From assembly GCA_003260075.1 (NCBI GenBank), contig QLIY01000379.1, positions 1 through 64,000 of the forward strand: a stretch of DNA of 64,000 nucleotides. The letters run 5' to 3'. The notes under the pieces are model-generated. The model was not told the DNA's origin, ran no database searches, and saw only the letters and a list, made by a program, of their open reading frames with translations. Below are positions 33,763 to 46,400 of this stretch, piece after piece. A program made the position numbers and the translations under genes. The stretch is from Phallusia mammillata (Eukaryota > Chordata > Ascidiacea > Phlebobranchia > Ascidiidae). Within the stretch, counting starts at the first letter, position 1. Each line of letters starts with the position of its first letter.

Positions 33763-36271
33763 TCATTTAAGTTGGTTGCCAACAACTTGAAACTGAGGCG
33801 ACTGGGTTGGCTGACGTCGCATAGGGTGGGTTTTTTGGTGAGCTGATGCTGATGAAAGAACCTGGATAGAAAAGTGGCGTAAATTAATGTTCTGCTTGGT
33901 AGTGACTTGTGAGAATAAAATAAGACTAATATGGGCCAAAACTGCAAATGTTCTGTTTGGTCGAACACCGAGTATCTCACGTTGATACTCGCGGCGTAAT
34001 TGTGATGTCATATACATTTCCAATTCCACGCTAGTTTTGTAGCTCTCCAAGTTTCTTACGTTGCCAGTGTGTTAATCAAATTTAATGCTCGGGTCAGTTT
34101 GTGCAACTGCTCGGCCGAGCACCGAGCATCTAAAATAACGATGCTCGGTACCAATTACTCGGTTCTGGCTGGGCTCGGCCAATCCATAAAGAATATTATT
34201 TTATTTCGCACCATAGTAAGAAAAGCAGAAAAAAGCAGGCAAGTGGTGAAAACAGGAATGTACTTATCTAAGAACAGGTCAATTAAAGACCTACCCATTT
34301 GCTATATACTCAGCGAGTTAGAATTGACTGACATAAAGAATCAATTTTACATGTTTCGTTGTCAGTAAAAAGTGGCAAAAAACGGAATAACACATATTAG
34401 GCAGCGGCCGGTTAGTTAAACACCTGCCCGTTTTGTTTAGACCCAGACGGTTCATGGCTTTTTGATCGATGTTGTGAATTATGTTCTACTTATGATGTGA
34501 GCCAAAATTCTTTTTTCGCTTCTATTAAAATGACACCAAAGTATTTAAACTTACATTCTTAAGTCTTTCCTGATATCGGGCCTCAGTTTTCAATCCTTCC
34601 TCATATTCACGCAATTCTTCATCTTTCTTCGCATTTTTGTTCGAATGCTCGTGTTCAATTTGACACAAGAGGTCGCTCTCGTACTGCTTGTTGATCATCT
34701 TTGTCCTACGTCACATAATTGAGTGGTAAAAACACTACGTAAACAGTTTTTCACTTAATCGATCACTTCTGCGACATTATTTTGCCACAAACTGACTCTA
34801 ATGTAATGTAAGTTCAGTTTGCCTTGTTTTGGAGGAAAAAAAACATAGCAAAACAGAATACAGTCAAACTTCGATACTATGCCACCTTGATATTATGCCA
34901 CCCTCGCTACTATACCACTTTTGATCGTCACCAACTAAATTCAATAGAAAATATATTTACTATGCCACCCCTTACCCTTGATACTATGACACATGAGAGT
35001 ACAGTATTACTGTATTAACGGTCTGGTTCCGGATTGAAAATTGACAATTTTCGGTTTGAGCTCATGATAAAACAGAGAAAACATGAAAAACAAATCGTTG
35101 AGTAAACAAACGTGGTCATGTTAAGAGGTTTCACGGCTTTGCAGCGAGTTATGTAAACGCCGTTCCGTGCTTGTGTCACGACAAAACTAACAGATCTTGT
35201 TTGTTCTATGCACGATCTATCCGTTTTTTGTAATAAATTATACTGCATACTGTACCTTATACTGTATACTGTAATAAATTACAATCGTACAACACAACGT
35301 GGCATTACAGTACATTGTCACGTCACAAGGCTATTTTTACAACCAACCGTCGCTATTAAGTCACCCTCGCTACTATGCCACTTTCTCCAGAAAATAGCTG
35401 CGCAAGATAATTTTGAAGGCAATAGGGCACAACCGGGGGGGGGGTGAAAAACAAATCGTTGAGTAAACAAACGTGCTCATGTTAAGAGGTTTCACGGCTT
35501 TGCAGCGAGTTATGTAAATGCTGTTCTGTGCTTGTGTCACAACAAAACTAACAGATCTTGTTTGTTCTATGCACGATCTAGCCGTTTTTTGTAATAAATT
35601 ATACTGTATACTATACCTTATACTGTATACTGTAATAAATTATAATCGTACAACACAACGTGGCATTACAGTACATTGTCACGTCACAAGGCTATTTTTA
35701 CAACCAACCCTCGCTATTATGCCACCCTCGCTACTATGCCACTTTCTCTCGGTCCCAAAGGGTGGCATAGTATCGAAGTTTGACTGTACCACTAAAACAT
35801 TCACCAAACCAGAAAATAGCTGCGCAAGATAATTTTGAAGGCAATAGGGCACAACCGATGGATCATCGCTGAACGCGCTGCAGCTACGCCCTCGTTTCAA
35901 GGCGATATGTGACTTAAAGTGATAAGAAAGTCATTTTGTCGCATTGTGTGTAATCACGACTACCTAAAGTGCTGATCCTCTAACTGCTGGTCATGATGTA
36001 ATGGGCTACAAATACATTTTATGTGGATAGGGGGGGGGGTCTTAAACTGCTGGTCATGATGTAATGGGCTACAAATACATTTTATGTGGATACTGTACTG
36101 GTTTAAAAGTTTATATACTTTAAGTTTTCATAGTGTCCAAACAAATTTTGACCATGTAGTTTAATATATTTAAACGTTTCCAGCATGTGGTGAATTCCGA
36201 GCCACCGATCAAAAAAGTTTAACCTTTAACCCAAATGGGCGCCGGTGTCCAAGATAGAAGCCACGATATAA

Positions 36272-36310
<39 letters not shown>

Positions 36311-39300
36311 GATAGAAGCCACGATATAAATATGTAAATAAATCAAATAAATGAAGCTAACATACGTTTTAAGTAATGTTTCGGAAAGTGAGCGCAAGCG
36401 ACTGACCTTGTAATGCGCTCTTCCTCCATCTTGTGGTGTTCCTCGATTGCTTTCGCCACTTCCTCTCGGTCACGCTTGAGTTCCTCGCGCTCACGTGCCA
36501 ACACCGTCACTGCGCACAAACAGTCAATTGCAAAAATAACAAAATATACCGCTTTAAAAAATCTTTTTTTAACAACTTTAGATTACAGTTTGTAACATAA
36601 AACATGGCGGTAACAGCCGTGTTTAAAAAACAAGCAAATTCTAATTCTGTGAAACAAAAACACTACATATATGTTGCTCACAGTATAATCGATTCCCATT
36701 TCAAATAAAATTTATTACAATACTGCATCAAAAACATTCTTAAGCTAGACTTTTTTAAATTTAAGGCAAAATTCCCTCATACATTTCCCTTGACCAATAT
36801 TCCAAACGTTTGTAATGTCACCATCAAAGTAATATGATAAAAAACAAGTTGTCTTACGTTTCTCCTGCAATTGTTTTCTCCTGGTTGCCATGACATCCAA
36901 CATCAATCTGTTTCTTGCTTCTTTCTCCAACTTCCACTGATTAACTCTCTTCGCCCACATCGCAGCAACATCTGCTTCAACCAAACGATCCAACTCCTTT
37001 TCGCGACGAATTTCCTCCTCAAGCTGAAATACAAAAACATATTAGTTGAAAAAAAGTCTTAATACTTCGAGATTGTGGGTGGGCAAAAACTTAAACACTG
37101 TTTAAAAGGGTTGCTCTGTAGAGCACTGACATAGCTCCGTGGTGCACACTTGAAATGTTTGTAAAACAAAATTGTCTGAAAGGACAAGTTTTACTTGGCA
37201 AAAGATTTGCCAAGAAAGCCATCAAAAACATGTATTTCAAAGAACATTATCGTGGGCGCTTAAATAGCCTTTAAATCCTTGTGCTACATTGCATAGCATC
37301 TAAATCTCAGGCTTAGTGATTGTTATAAACGTTAATGTATAGGTACATGAAATTAACAAGTGGGGCAACCTAAATAATGCATAACTGTTGAAGGTGTTAT
37401 ACCGAATCAAACAGGTCTTGCAATCCCACTGCAAGATAATTTTTTCTAGTCTGTGCCTCGTCATATGCAAATGCTTGAAAACCGGCTTGAATTGACATAA
37501 CGCCGTCAATAGACCTAGCGTACTATGATTTGTAAATGAGTATGCCGTGATCGCTGGTTCACCCATGGGTAAAAGATGAACATACAATCGTTATTAGGAC
37601 CAGCCCTAAAGCGTTGATGCAGACCAGCGATCACAAAACTTAGTTGATGGACTTGATTTTAACGTTTGTTGAAGCACAATCACAGACCTGCTGACGAAGG
37701 TAGTCACGATATTTCTTTTCCTCATCTCTCTTTTGAGCTTTCTTTTGAACTTTCTCTTGTGCTTCGTTCCTTGACTCCTCCAGAAGTTGTTCGAGTATCT
37801 TCATGTCAAGAGCAAGCTCCTCCTGCCTCTCTTGCGCCTCCCGCTGGAGTTTAATCTTCATCGATTTCTCCAAAGAGGCCCTGAAAGTTGCAGTAATAAA
37901 AAAAAGGTGAGGCAAAAAAATTGAGCCAATATTGGATTGGTAACTTCATAAAGACAATAAAATAACTTTTTAAAACTTGATTCAGCTAAATGGTTTTATA
38001 CCCTTATGGGTTGTTGTAGTTTTACTTCAATTTTGAATGTAGGCGTGTGAAAAAAATCAACAATGAAAAAAACCAAATGTCAAAAAACTTGTATTTGTGC
38101 CAGGGAAAGTATAGATATAAATTTAAATAAACAATAACTAAAAGATGTTTAATAAACACAAAAGCAATGTCAGATACATGAGGTCATGCTATTAATTCTT
38201 TCATAAGCTAAAAGTTGTTTAAAATTTAAAGGTACCACAGTTTTAGAACAACTTTTTATAAGACTTGCGATGTGGCCTAACGCAGATTGCAAGTGCAGTA
38301 AACCTCTGTTAACCGGGACCAAAAACTGGATTTGTCTGGATTAGGCGAAGATCTGGATTAACCGATCTCAATTGCTTGAAACCTTATAAATTATATGTAC
38401 CTTACGTTTGGTCCGAATTAGGCAGAGATCTGGAAATACAGTTTAAACAAGGTCTAAAAACTTGCTGCAAGAAACATAAACCTACTTATGTTGTTTCTGC
38501 AGGAGTCTCTTTTGTTTGCTTGCTCTTTGCTCTTCCAGCTGACGTAAATCTCTCTCTTCCGACAGGAGCTTGGCTTCCTCTTCAATTAATCTCTTCTCCT
38601 CTTGTTTCTTTGCTTCCAACGATGCCTTCTGTGTTCGAAGTGTGTCTACCATGGCTCTGAATGAAAAGGGGTGAAAATAAAAGTATTGGACAAACACTGT
38701 GAGTTAACTTATGTTAAAACCGGATACTGTTGTAACAATAGGCTAAAGTAAACAATAGAACAACACACAATGTGGTTGTGTTAAAACCCACAACACAGTA
38801 GCATTGTTCAAAAAGGGATATGTTTTTACATGAAACAATCTTTGGGTTTTGAGATATGCTGCACTTACTCAAAAAAAAAAATTAGGCACTTCTCGTTGCC
38901 TTTTAAGCCAGGTGTGTATCACAACAAAGTAATAAAGTATTTATTGGTGCAAGAAACACTTTAAGTACAAAGCAATAGTCGTTAAATTTGATAGATAGCC
39001 TAATATCAGTCAAAATGAAGGAACAAGTTTCGTGCATTTGTATTTGATGTCTGAATTGAACAAAGTACACATTTTCTTTACATTACATCTTTAGTGTTTT
39101 AGCAAAACACAATCCCCACCTGTTCCTTTCAATTTGTTGCTGTGCTTCCATTTCTTCTCTGGCAGCTTTTGCAAGTCGATCTTTCTCCCATAATTCTGCA
39201 TACATCCTTTCCTCTTCCTGTCGTCTTCTCTCCAGATCTGATTTTATGGCGAGTTGATTCATACGATCGATGCAAACTTCATCTTGGTGTCGCCGTGACA

Positions 39301-42300
39301 ACACACCACGCAGTTCTTCACACTGCTCTCTGTAAAAAAGTCAAATTGGATTGAAATAAAGATACACACAGTAGAATAGCTACAGTATAAAGGTATTAAA
39401 AATGTAATGTTAAGCAAATTATAGCACTATGTCATACACTCCTGGGGGGGGGGGTCAAATTGGATTGAAATAAAGATATACACAGTAGAATAGCTACAGT
39501 ATAAAGGTTTTAAAAATGTAATGTTAAGCAAATTATAGCACTATGTCATACACTCCTTAATACTGGTGATGCACCGAACCCCCTTTTAAAAGGTTTCGGT
39601 CAAAACCAAATATTCAGCTAAAAGGCAGAATAATTTTGTCTGAATTAGGCGGAATTTCTGATTGTTGTTTTTACCTGAACCTTGTGTTGGGGGGGGGGGT
39701 TACTAGTGATGCACCGAACCCCCTTTCAAAAGGTCTGGGTCAAAACCGAATATTCAGCTAAAAGGCAGAATAATTTTGTCAGAATTAGGCGGAATTTCTG
39801 ATTGTTGTTTTTACCTGAACCTTGTGTTGTTGATGCAAGTAACCTTGATAACAACACAGCAAAATCATTTACTTAATGCATATGATTTACTAAACTGATA
39901 ATATATTGCTGACAACGTGGTGCTTATTTTTGAGATGGGGGGGGGGGAGCCTCCCTCGATTGTAAGCCGCAGCCTGGAATTTTAGATACGATTGTTTCTT
40001 AACACATCCTTCTGTTGTTATATGGTATGACTGTTTGCACATATCTGTTAGTTACGTTGATAACTGTACCCCACAGAACGTATGTCGGGGGGGGGGGCAA
40101 CAGTTAACGTATTTACTCGTTTATAAGCCGCCCTTGATTGTAAGTCGCATGTTGAGGTGTTAAGGGGGGGGGGTAACAGTTAACGTATTTACTCGTTTAT
40201 AAGCCGCCCTCGTTTATAAGCCGCCCTTGATTGTAAGTCGCATGTTGAGGTGTTAAAAAAATAATGTACGCCACCCTCGATTGTAAGCCGCACCCTGGAA
40301 TTTTAGATACGATTGTTTCTTAACACATCATTCTGTTGTTATATGGTATGACTGTTTGCCCATATCTGTTAGTTACGTTGATAACTGTACCCCACAGAAC
40401 GTATGTCGACGTATAATCTGTACACGCATACATGTTTTAAACCCCAAATAATTTAAATGTTTAAGTGAAGAAATAATTTCGGTATAAAATAAAAATATAA
40501 AGATGCCATCGATTGTAAGCCGCCCTCGATTATAAGCTGCACAAACGGCAGCTAAAAAGCAGTATAAGCCGCGGCTTACAATCGAGTAAATACGGTAGTT
40601 GATTCATGATGTTTCACATTGGGGGGGGGGCGCCATCGATTGTAAGCCGCCCTAGACTATAAGCTGCACAAACGGCAGCTAAAAAGCAGTATAAGCCGTG
40701 GCTTACAATCGAGTAAATACGGTAGTTGATTCATGATGTTTCACATTGGCGATATTGGCACATGTTGTTAAAAATTATTGAATCTGAAAGTGTGTGAATC
40801 CCTAAACCAAGGGAGGGCAATGATTTATTGGTAAATTTAATGGCCAGCCAAAAGATTTCCGAGTTTATATTCAGTTAGTTTGGTATGAGAACTGTTTTTT
40901 TAGTGATTATGTTTTGAATCATCTGGCACAAACCACAATTACACAAAGACACATAACAAGTTAACTAAATTGCCACATGACAAGAAAAAGGTTGTGGACT
41001 GATATCTTTACCCAGTGGGACATTTAGAACAATTCAAATATGGAATGTGGATAGTTTTGGTTATTCCCAAATGTCATGCCTATTGAACAAAGGGAGTAGA
41101 TTCTTTCACTTCGAGATTACTAATTTAAATCTGCATATTATACAACATGTGTTTTCATGTGATCTTTTCCCTCTATTTTTGGTGTAAATGACTGGATGCT
41201 GTAGAATTTGTGTCAATTCAACCAAACAAGTACAAGCAAGACTATTTTTTAACCAAACAAGTACACGCAAGCAGCAATCTAAATTTAATTCGTAACAAAC
41301 AGTTTGTATGTTAAGCTGTAAACAGAGCACAGTGGTTCGACCTGTAAGGTCTCATCAGTTCGTATATTATTCAGATTGTTTACCTCCATTGCTGGTCAAG
41401 TTTTTCCTCAACAATTTGCAATCGTTCCTTTTCTCGTTTTTCCTTCAAAACTTTTGCTCGTTTAAGCATTTTATCCTGACGCGCTTCAATGGTCTCTTGT
41501 TTAGCTTCCATTTCTTCGAGATATTGTTGCTCTTCTGCAGCCAACTTTTCTCGAAGTCTGTCCACACAGAAATACAAATCATTAAACTTATCTTCTTCAG
41601 TCAATCTGGCTTGAACTTTGTAAGTTGTTAAAATAAGTTGCATTATGGGCAATTTTATATTTTTTAAACATTGCAAACACTTTATCCTCTTTTTACCTTT
41701 TTAAATTAGTGTTAAAATTAAAACATTTTGCTTTGTATTTAAATATTTACGAGTTAGCACAGACAAATCCAGTTGATTAATTGCATAGAGATCTTTAATT
41801 CTAAGCATAGCCATTTGTTAAGAAGAACGTTCAGTTAATTGCATAACCTGATTAATTGTAAAAAACTATGGCAAATTGTGTATGCAATTAACTGAAGTCA
41901 ACTGTTCAACATATGTTTATTTAATAGCATACATGTAATAGCACACTCAATTAAGATATAAAACATAAGAAAACAAACAGTTGAAAACAGGTTCTAACCT
42001 CTGACGGCGTTCATCTAAATCCAGTTTTCCCTGATCCATAATTTCCTTAACACGACGTTGAATTGGGGGGGGGGATACATGTAATAGCATACTCAATTAA
42101 GGGATAAAACATAAGAAAACAAACAGTTGAAAACAGTTTCTAACCTCTGACGGCGTTCATCCAAATCCAGTTTTCCCTGATCCATAATTTCCTTAACACG
42201 ACGTTGAATTGTGTTTTTCTGAATTGATCGATCTGTGATTCTTTCCCAGTCATTCTGTACATGAAATATATGAGCATAAAACACTTTAGTTGTGTACAAA

Positions 42301-42909
42301 ATGTTCATCTTGTAGCTGTCTTCACATAATAATGTTAAGGTGATAATGTACAGAACAATTTGACAGTTTTTTTAAAATCTTAATTTCATCACAAACACAA
42401 TATAAGTTACTCTTCAAGTCTGTGTTTCTAAATCTTTATCACTTCTTAATTTGTAATTTACACCCTGGTTCTCAGTGTCACCTTTAAACTAAGATCAGAA
42501 ATGGTCCACATTATGTTTACAAAAGATAACTTTATGAAAAAATTTGCAGGACAATACATTTTCCATGATCTAAACTTTTTAACCTGTGGAAAGGTTTATT
42601 GAGTCAAATCAACAAAAAAAACCTAGCCAACACAAACAAAGTACCTTTAGGTCAAACATTTTGTTATATTTGGTGATCTGAATTGCTTCTTCGCGTAAAT
42701 CTTCTTGCCTGCGTCGTTCCAGAATCAAATGCTCGGGGAGCTTTGCCGAAGGCATCTTTGCCCTCTAAATACACCAAAAGTCAAACGGTGTTATAAAAAA
42801 TTGCCAAAACACGCTTATTACATCCAATCAATGTTCTTACAATAGCAACTGAATGCGGTGTTGGTCCAGTGTGCTCACGGGTCCGTCTTGTCCTTTGCGT
42901 AGCCAACAT
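33763..42909 (-). CDS. CFAP53: Cilia- and flagella-associated protein 53 (CCDC11), complete, about 521 aa
   Basis: Eleven exons on the minus strand: 42909-42841, 42764-42645, 42254-42145, 41557-41384, 39329-39120, 38656-38486, 37880-37688, 37023-36858, 36509-36407, 34705-34555 and 33861-33763 (TGA). All borders are GT/AG, phases agree and the total is 522 codons; human CFAP53 has 514 residues. It is almost wholly coiled coil, rich in Glu, Arg and Lys. Family landmarks: HTGPTPHSV near the N-terminus; EAKQETIEARQDKMLKRAKV and EKERLQIVEEKLDQQWR; YAELWEKDRLAKAAREE; LEKEARNRLMLDVMATRRKQ; and HPMRRQP in the last exon (human HPMRK). The protein is a microtubule inner protein and centriolar-satellite factor needed for motile cilia and left-right asymmetry. 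Exon 3 has a false partial copy at about 42001-42065. Several introns hold MITEs. Confidence 0.96.
33880..34190. mobile_element. Transposon-like patch in the last CFAP53 intron
   Basis: Contains CTCGG/CCGAG words in both orientations and a block (CAAATGTTCTGTTTGGTCGA at about 33943-33962) shared with the element at 26293-26783. Ends and target duplication not resolved. Confidence 0.4.
34861..35786. mobile_element. Tc1/mariner (pogo-like) MITE, CAGTCAAACTTCGATA ends, TA duplication
   Basis: Inverted ends CAGTCAAACTTCGATACTAT and its inverse, with TA at 34859-34860 and 35787-35788. CTATGCCACC is tandemly repeated at both ends. The CAGTCAAAC start resembles pogo/Tigger termini. A G run at 35436-35445 is flanked by a duplication (35086-35435 against 35445-35860), so the true element is probably about half this length. 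It lies in a CFAP53 intron. Confidence 0.7.
35971..36328. repeat. Two false duplications with G runs
   Basis: 35979-36029 recurs at 36042-36093 around a run at 36030-36039. GATAGAAGCCACGATATAA occurs on both sides (36252-36270 and 36311-36329) of a 39-G run at 36271-36309. CFAP53 intron. Confidence 0.75.
39341..39840. repeat. False duplications including a decayed GATGCACCGAA element
   Basis: 39341-39443 recurs at 39454-39556 and 39560-39689 recurs at 39701-39830, each across about ten G. The second pair starts ACTGGTGATGCACCGAACCC, an end of the palindromic TTCGG family, but no right end is visible. Confidence 0.7.
39930..40745. mobile_element. Tracts of a MITE with CGTATTTACTCG / CGAGTAAATACG ends, multiply broken by G runs
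   Basis: Blocks ACGTATTTACTCGTTTATAAGCCG on the left (split across runs) and GGCTTACAATCGAGTAAATACGG on the right are inverted; the interior repeats CGATTGTAAGCCGC. G runs at about 39938, 40087, 40164 and 40621 each precede a repeat of neighbouring sequence. A fragment of the same right end lies at 487-512. CFAP53 intron. Confidence 0.6.
41931..42074. repeat. False partial copy of CFAP53 exon 3
   Basis: 41931-42065 repeats 42076-42210 (including most of exon 3) and ends in nine G at 42066-42074. The exon at 42254-42145 is the complete one. Confidence 0.8.
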
Positions 42910-43465
42910 TGTGCTTGATTTGAGTCAGAAGGTAATGAAGACTTGATACCTTACGATTACAAAACAATTATGTGATTAGCTACGTTGATAATTTCTCATG
43001 ACATTAAGCGATAAGGCCCAAATGCGAATTCGATATTGAACAAATCGAATTATCTTTTGTACGAAAGTTGCCAAGACAACCGATCTGCCACTTGGTGACG
43101 CCACAATAAATGATTTTTTTAAGGATTTTGTACAAACATATTTAAAAAGTAATTTTGCATTATTTTTGCTTTATAAAACAACTTTTTAGGAAATATGTAT
43201 TTTTTGACACTAAATAATGTTTTTTCTCCCAAGTTTAAAATATTTGTTTTTTTTTTCTTTTGGGTAAAATTATCAAAAGTGGTAAAATCCCCAGTCATAA
43301 ACTTTGACTTTCAGAAAACTGCAAACTTTGCGAGGTAAAGTTTGATTTGCAGTTGTAAAAGACAAAATCAAATCAAACTGACTTGCAGAGTTATTTTAGG
43401 CAGTGAACATGTTTAAGTCACTTAAAAACTTTCGACCCGTTGGAGGTGNATTTTAGGCAGTGAAC
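42910..43465. promoter_or_regulatory. Head-to-head intergenic region, CFAP53 and phosphatase A
   Basis: 556 bases between divergent start codons; both promoters are expected here. 43391-43448 duplicates the start of phosphatase A exon 1 (43450-43505), separated by an n at 43449, so the true spacing is about 55 bases shorter. No clear TATA box. Confidence 0.45.
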
Positions 43466-46400
43466 ATGTTTAAGTCACTTAAAAACTTTCGACCCGTTGG
43501 AGGTGAATTGTTTTCTTCACGAAATTATGGTTCATTGTCTGAGTTCAATACACAAAAAGTGAAAGTTTTTCGAAGCGCCAGACCCGATTTCATTACTAAA
43601 GAGGATTTGGATGAAATTGCTGGAAGACTTGGAGTAAGGTAAGTTGTTGCATATGCTGGTTTATTATAGTTTTGCACCAGTTAATTTCATTGTGCGTGAA
43701 ACAATACAGTTTTAAGGCCACACCTTACTTAGCACAGAAAAAGTGTGGCACAAACGCACAACCTTAAAACAAATATTAACATGATTTTAAACTTTGCTCA
43801 AAGAACATCACTGCATTGGTAGAAGGCTAAAAGCAAAGTAATAATATTTGCATAATATGTAGTTTACACTTTTACAGGTCAGTCATTGACTTTCGAGCTT
43901 TTAATACAGAGTACAAAAAAGAAAATGGACCAAAGCTGTTAGATGGAAACTACCAAAGTAAAAATTTATCTGCGGTGATTATCTATTTTTGTGAGTTTTA
44001 TTCTTCACTTTGTTTCAGATGTAAAAGTTGTGGATACAGAAAACATGGACAAGTCATCAACATCGATAAAATGGAAAACAAACAGTGACTTGGATAAGAA
44101 TCAGGATATTCAGCATATAATGGTCAACTTTTTTGGCAAGGAGTTTGTAAAAGGTTTGGCATTTGGAGGCGTACTGTCCCTATGGCAGGTAAAGATAAAT
44201 TTTAGTAAATGTATTTTGGTTTTCTGTTGGATTTAACAGATTAAATTAAACAAACTAAACTATTTTTCTGTATGTATTGTTTGAACATTGTTTCTAAAAA
44301 GAAACTACATTTTGATAAATAAACTTATAAACAATTAAATATAAAATGTAAGAAGTGTTTCTATAATTTTACACTTCTTGCCTACATTTTATGCACTTTC
44401 TTGCAATTTAAGTTTTAACTGTGTTTTATTTTCAATCTTAGATATTTTGGGTTCTACTTCTTTCCATTTTATCCATATTCATCGGTACAAGACAAATTTG
44501 GTTCTACATTAGGAGTTTAATTGATCAAAAAGGCCTTTTGTTTCTCTACAAGGTAACTATTTATGGATCCCCTTCCCTTAAGGGGACACATATTGATTTT
44601 ACTCAAAATGTTTTGTTTTTTTTCTTGTTTTTTCTTCTACCCAAAGTTTGTCCGACTCGTTTTTCAATCAAATCCTTGATGGATTTGGATGAAATTTACA
44701 CAGATGGTAGATGTAGTTATGTAGATGTGCACCCACTTTGTTTTTGTTGATAACCCCAGTATTTACCCCGCTAGCCCCCTAAAATGGGTATTTTTCCCCG
44801 AAGCTTGTCCGACTTGTTTTTCCATCAAATGTGTGATGGATTTGGCTGAAATTTACACAGATGGTAGATGTAGTTATGTAGATGTGCATCCCACTTTGTT
44901 TTTGTTGATAACCCCAGTATTTACCCCGCTAGCCCCCTAAAATGTTTTTTCCCCCGAAGTTTGTCTGACTCGTTTTTCCATCAAATGCTTGATGGATGTG
45001 GCTGAAACTTATACAGATGGTAGATATAGTTATGTAGATGTGCATCCCACTTTGTTTGTCCGGATAACCCTAGTATTTACCCCGCTAGCCCCCTAAAAGG
45101 GGTGAGTTTGTAAACAATGTCAGAATTGGCTAAAATTTGGATAGCTTGTAAAGTATGCCAATTATCGTTATTGCGCCATTGCAGTTCGGGGGTTGTTAAC
45201 AGCCCTTTGACGTCAGAAACATTAACGGTTGTTGCTCAAAACACCTCTAGTGGTTGAAATTTTAAACATTGGCAGATTGGACTGAAATTTTGCAGTACTA
45301 TTGATTGAGTCATTGTGGTTTCCTACTTTTAAGTTTGTGTGTGTTGAACCTCCATTAGTTATCATACTAGCCCCCTAAAATGAGTGTTTTAATTTAAATA
45401 GTTTTTACTCCATATAGCATATTTAGATATGGACAGTACCAATCACTGTGTTTGTCTTCACAATACCAAACTTACTCATTGTTATGTGTTGAAATGCATT
45501 ATCTACAACTTTGCATGTGTGGGGACCCATGAGTTTTTGCTTGCAGAAACAACCAAGGTTATAAAAGACAATGGCTAATATGGCACCCAATACAAAATAA
45601 GCATAGGAAATATATTTATGTTTTAAAATAGATCATAGTGTATGTGCAAGGGCAATATGTGCTAAGACACCCTTCTAGTTATAATGGTCTGTTTCATAAT
45701 AGTCTCATAATGATGTTTGCTTTGTAGATGATCATTGACACTTGTGGAGTTTCTATACGAACAAGTCTCCAGTTATTAAACACTGAAGAGAATCTGCCTG
45801 CTATTATTTGTTGCCATGCTGGAAAAGATAGAACTGGAATTATGTCAGCACTGTTACTTGCAATTTGTGGATTTAGCAAAAAGGCAATTGTTTATGATTA
45901 TTCTGTTACAGAGGTGGGAATAACTACCATTGCTTATTCCAGGATTTAATATGATCACAAGTACATGTGCATTGTATTAATCTTTTTTGCAAATCATGTT
46001 AAACTAGTTTAGCTTTTGACTATAATTTGAATTACTAGTTCAGAAGTTACCCAGTTGTAGAAGTGTCAAGAAGTTATGGAAGTTTTACTTAAATTATAGT
46101 GGCCTGAATCGCTGTAAAAAGTTGAATGTAGGCATGAGCATTTGCTGAAACTTTTGAATAATAAAGCATGTCACTTTTTTAAGAAAGTTTTGTTTTTCCC
46201 CCCCCCCCTGTTTTAAAATAGATCATAGTGTATGTGCAAGGGCAATATGTGCTAAGACACCCTTCTAGTTATAATGGTCTGTTTCATAATAGTCTCATAA
46301 TGATGTTTGCTTTGTAGATGATCATTGACACTTGTGGAGTTTCTATACGAACAAGTCTCCAGTTATTAAACACTGAAGAGAATCTGCCTGCTATTATTTG

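Noticed and set aside
40087-40630. CRISPR-like array because of several similar repeats with short spacers
   Set aside because: The repeats are arms of a MITE duplicated around G runs, in a eukaryotic intron; unit length and spacing are irregular.
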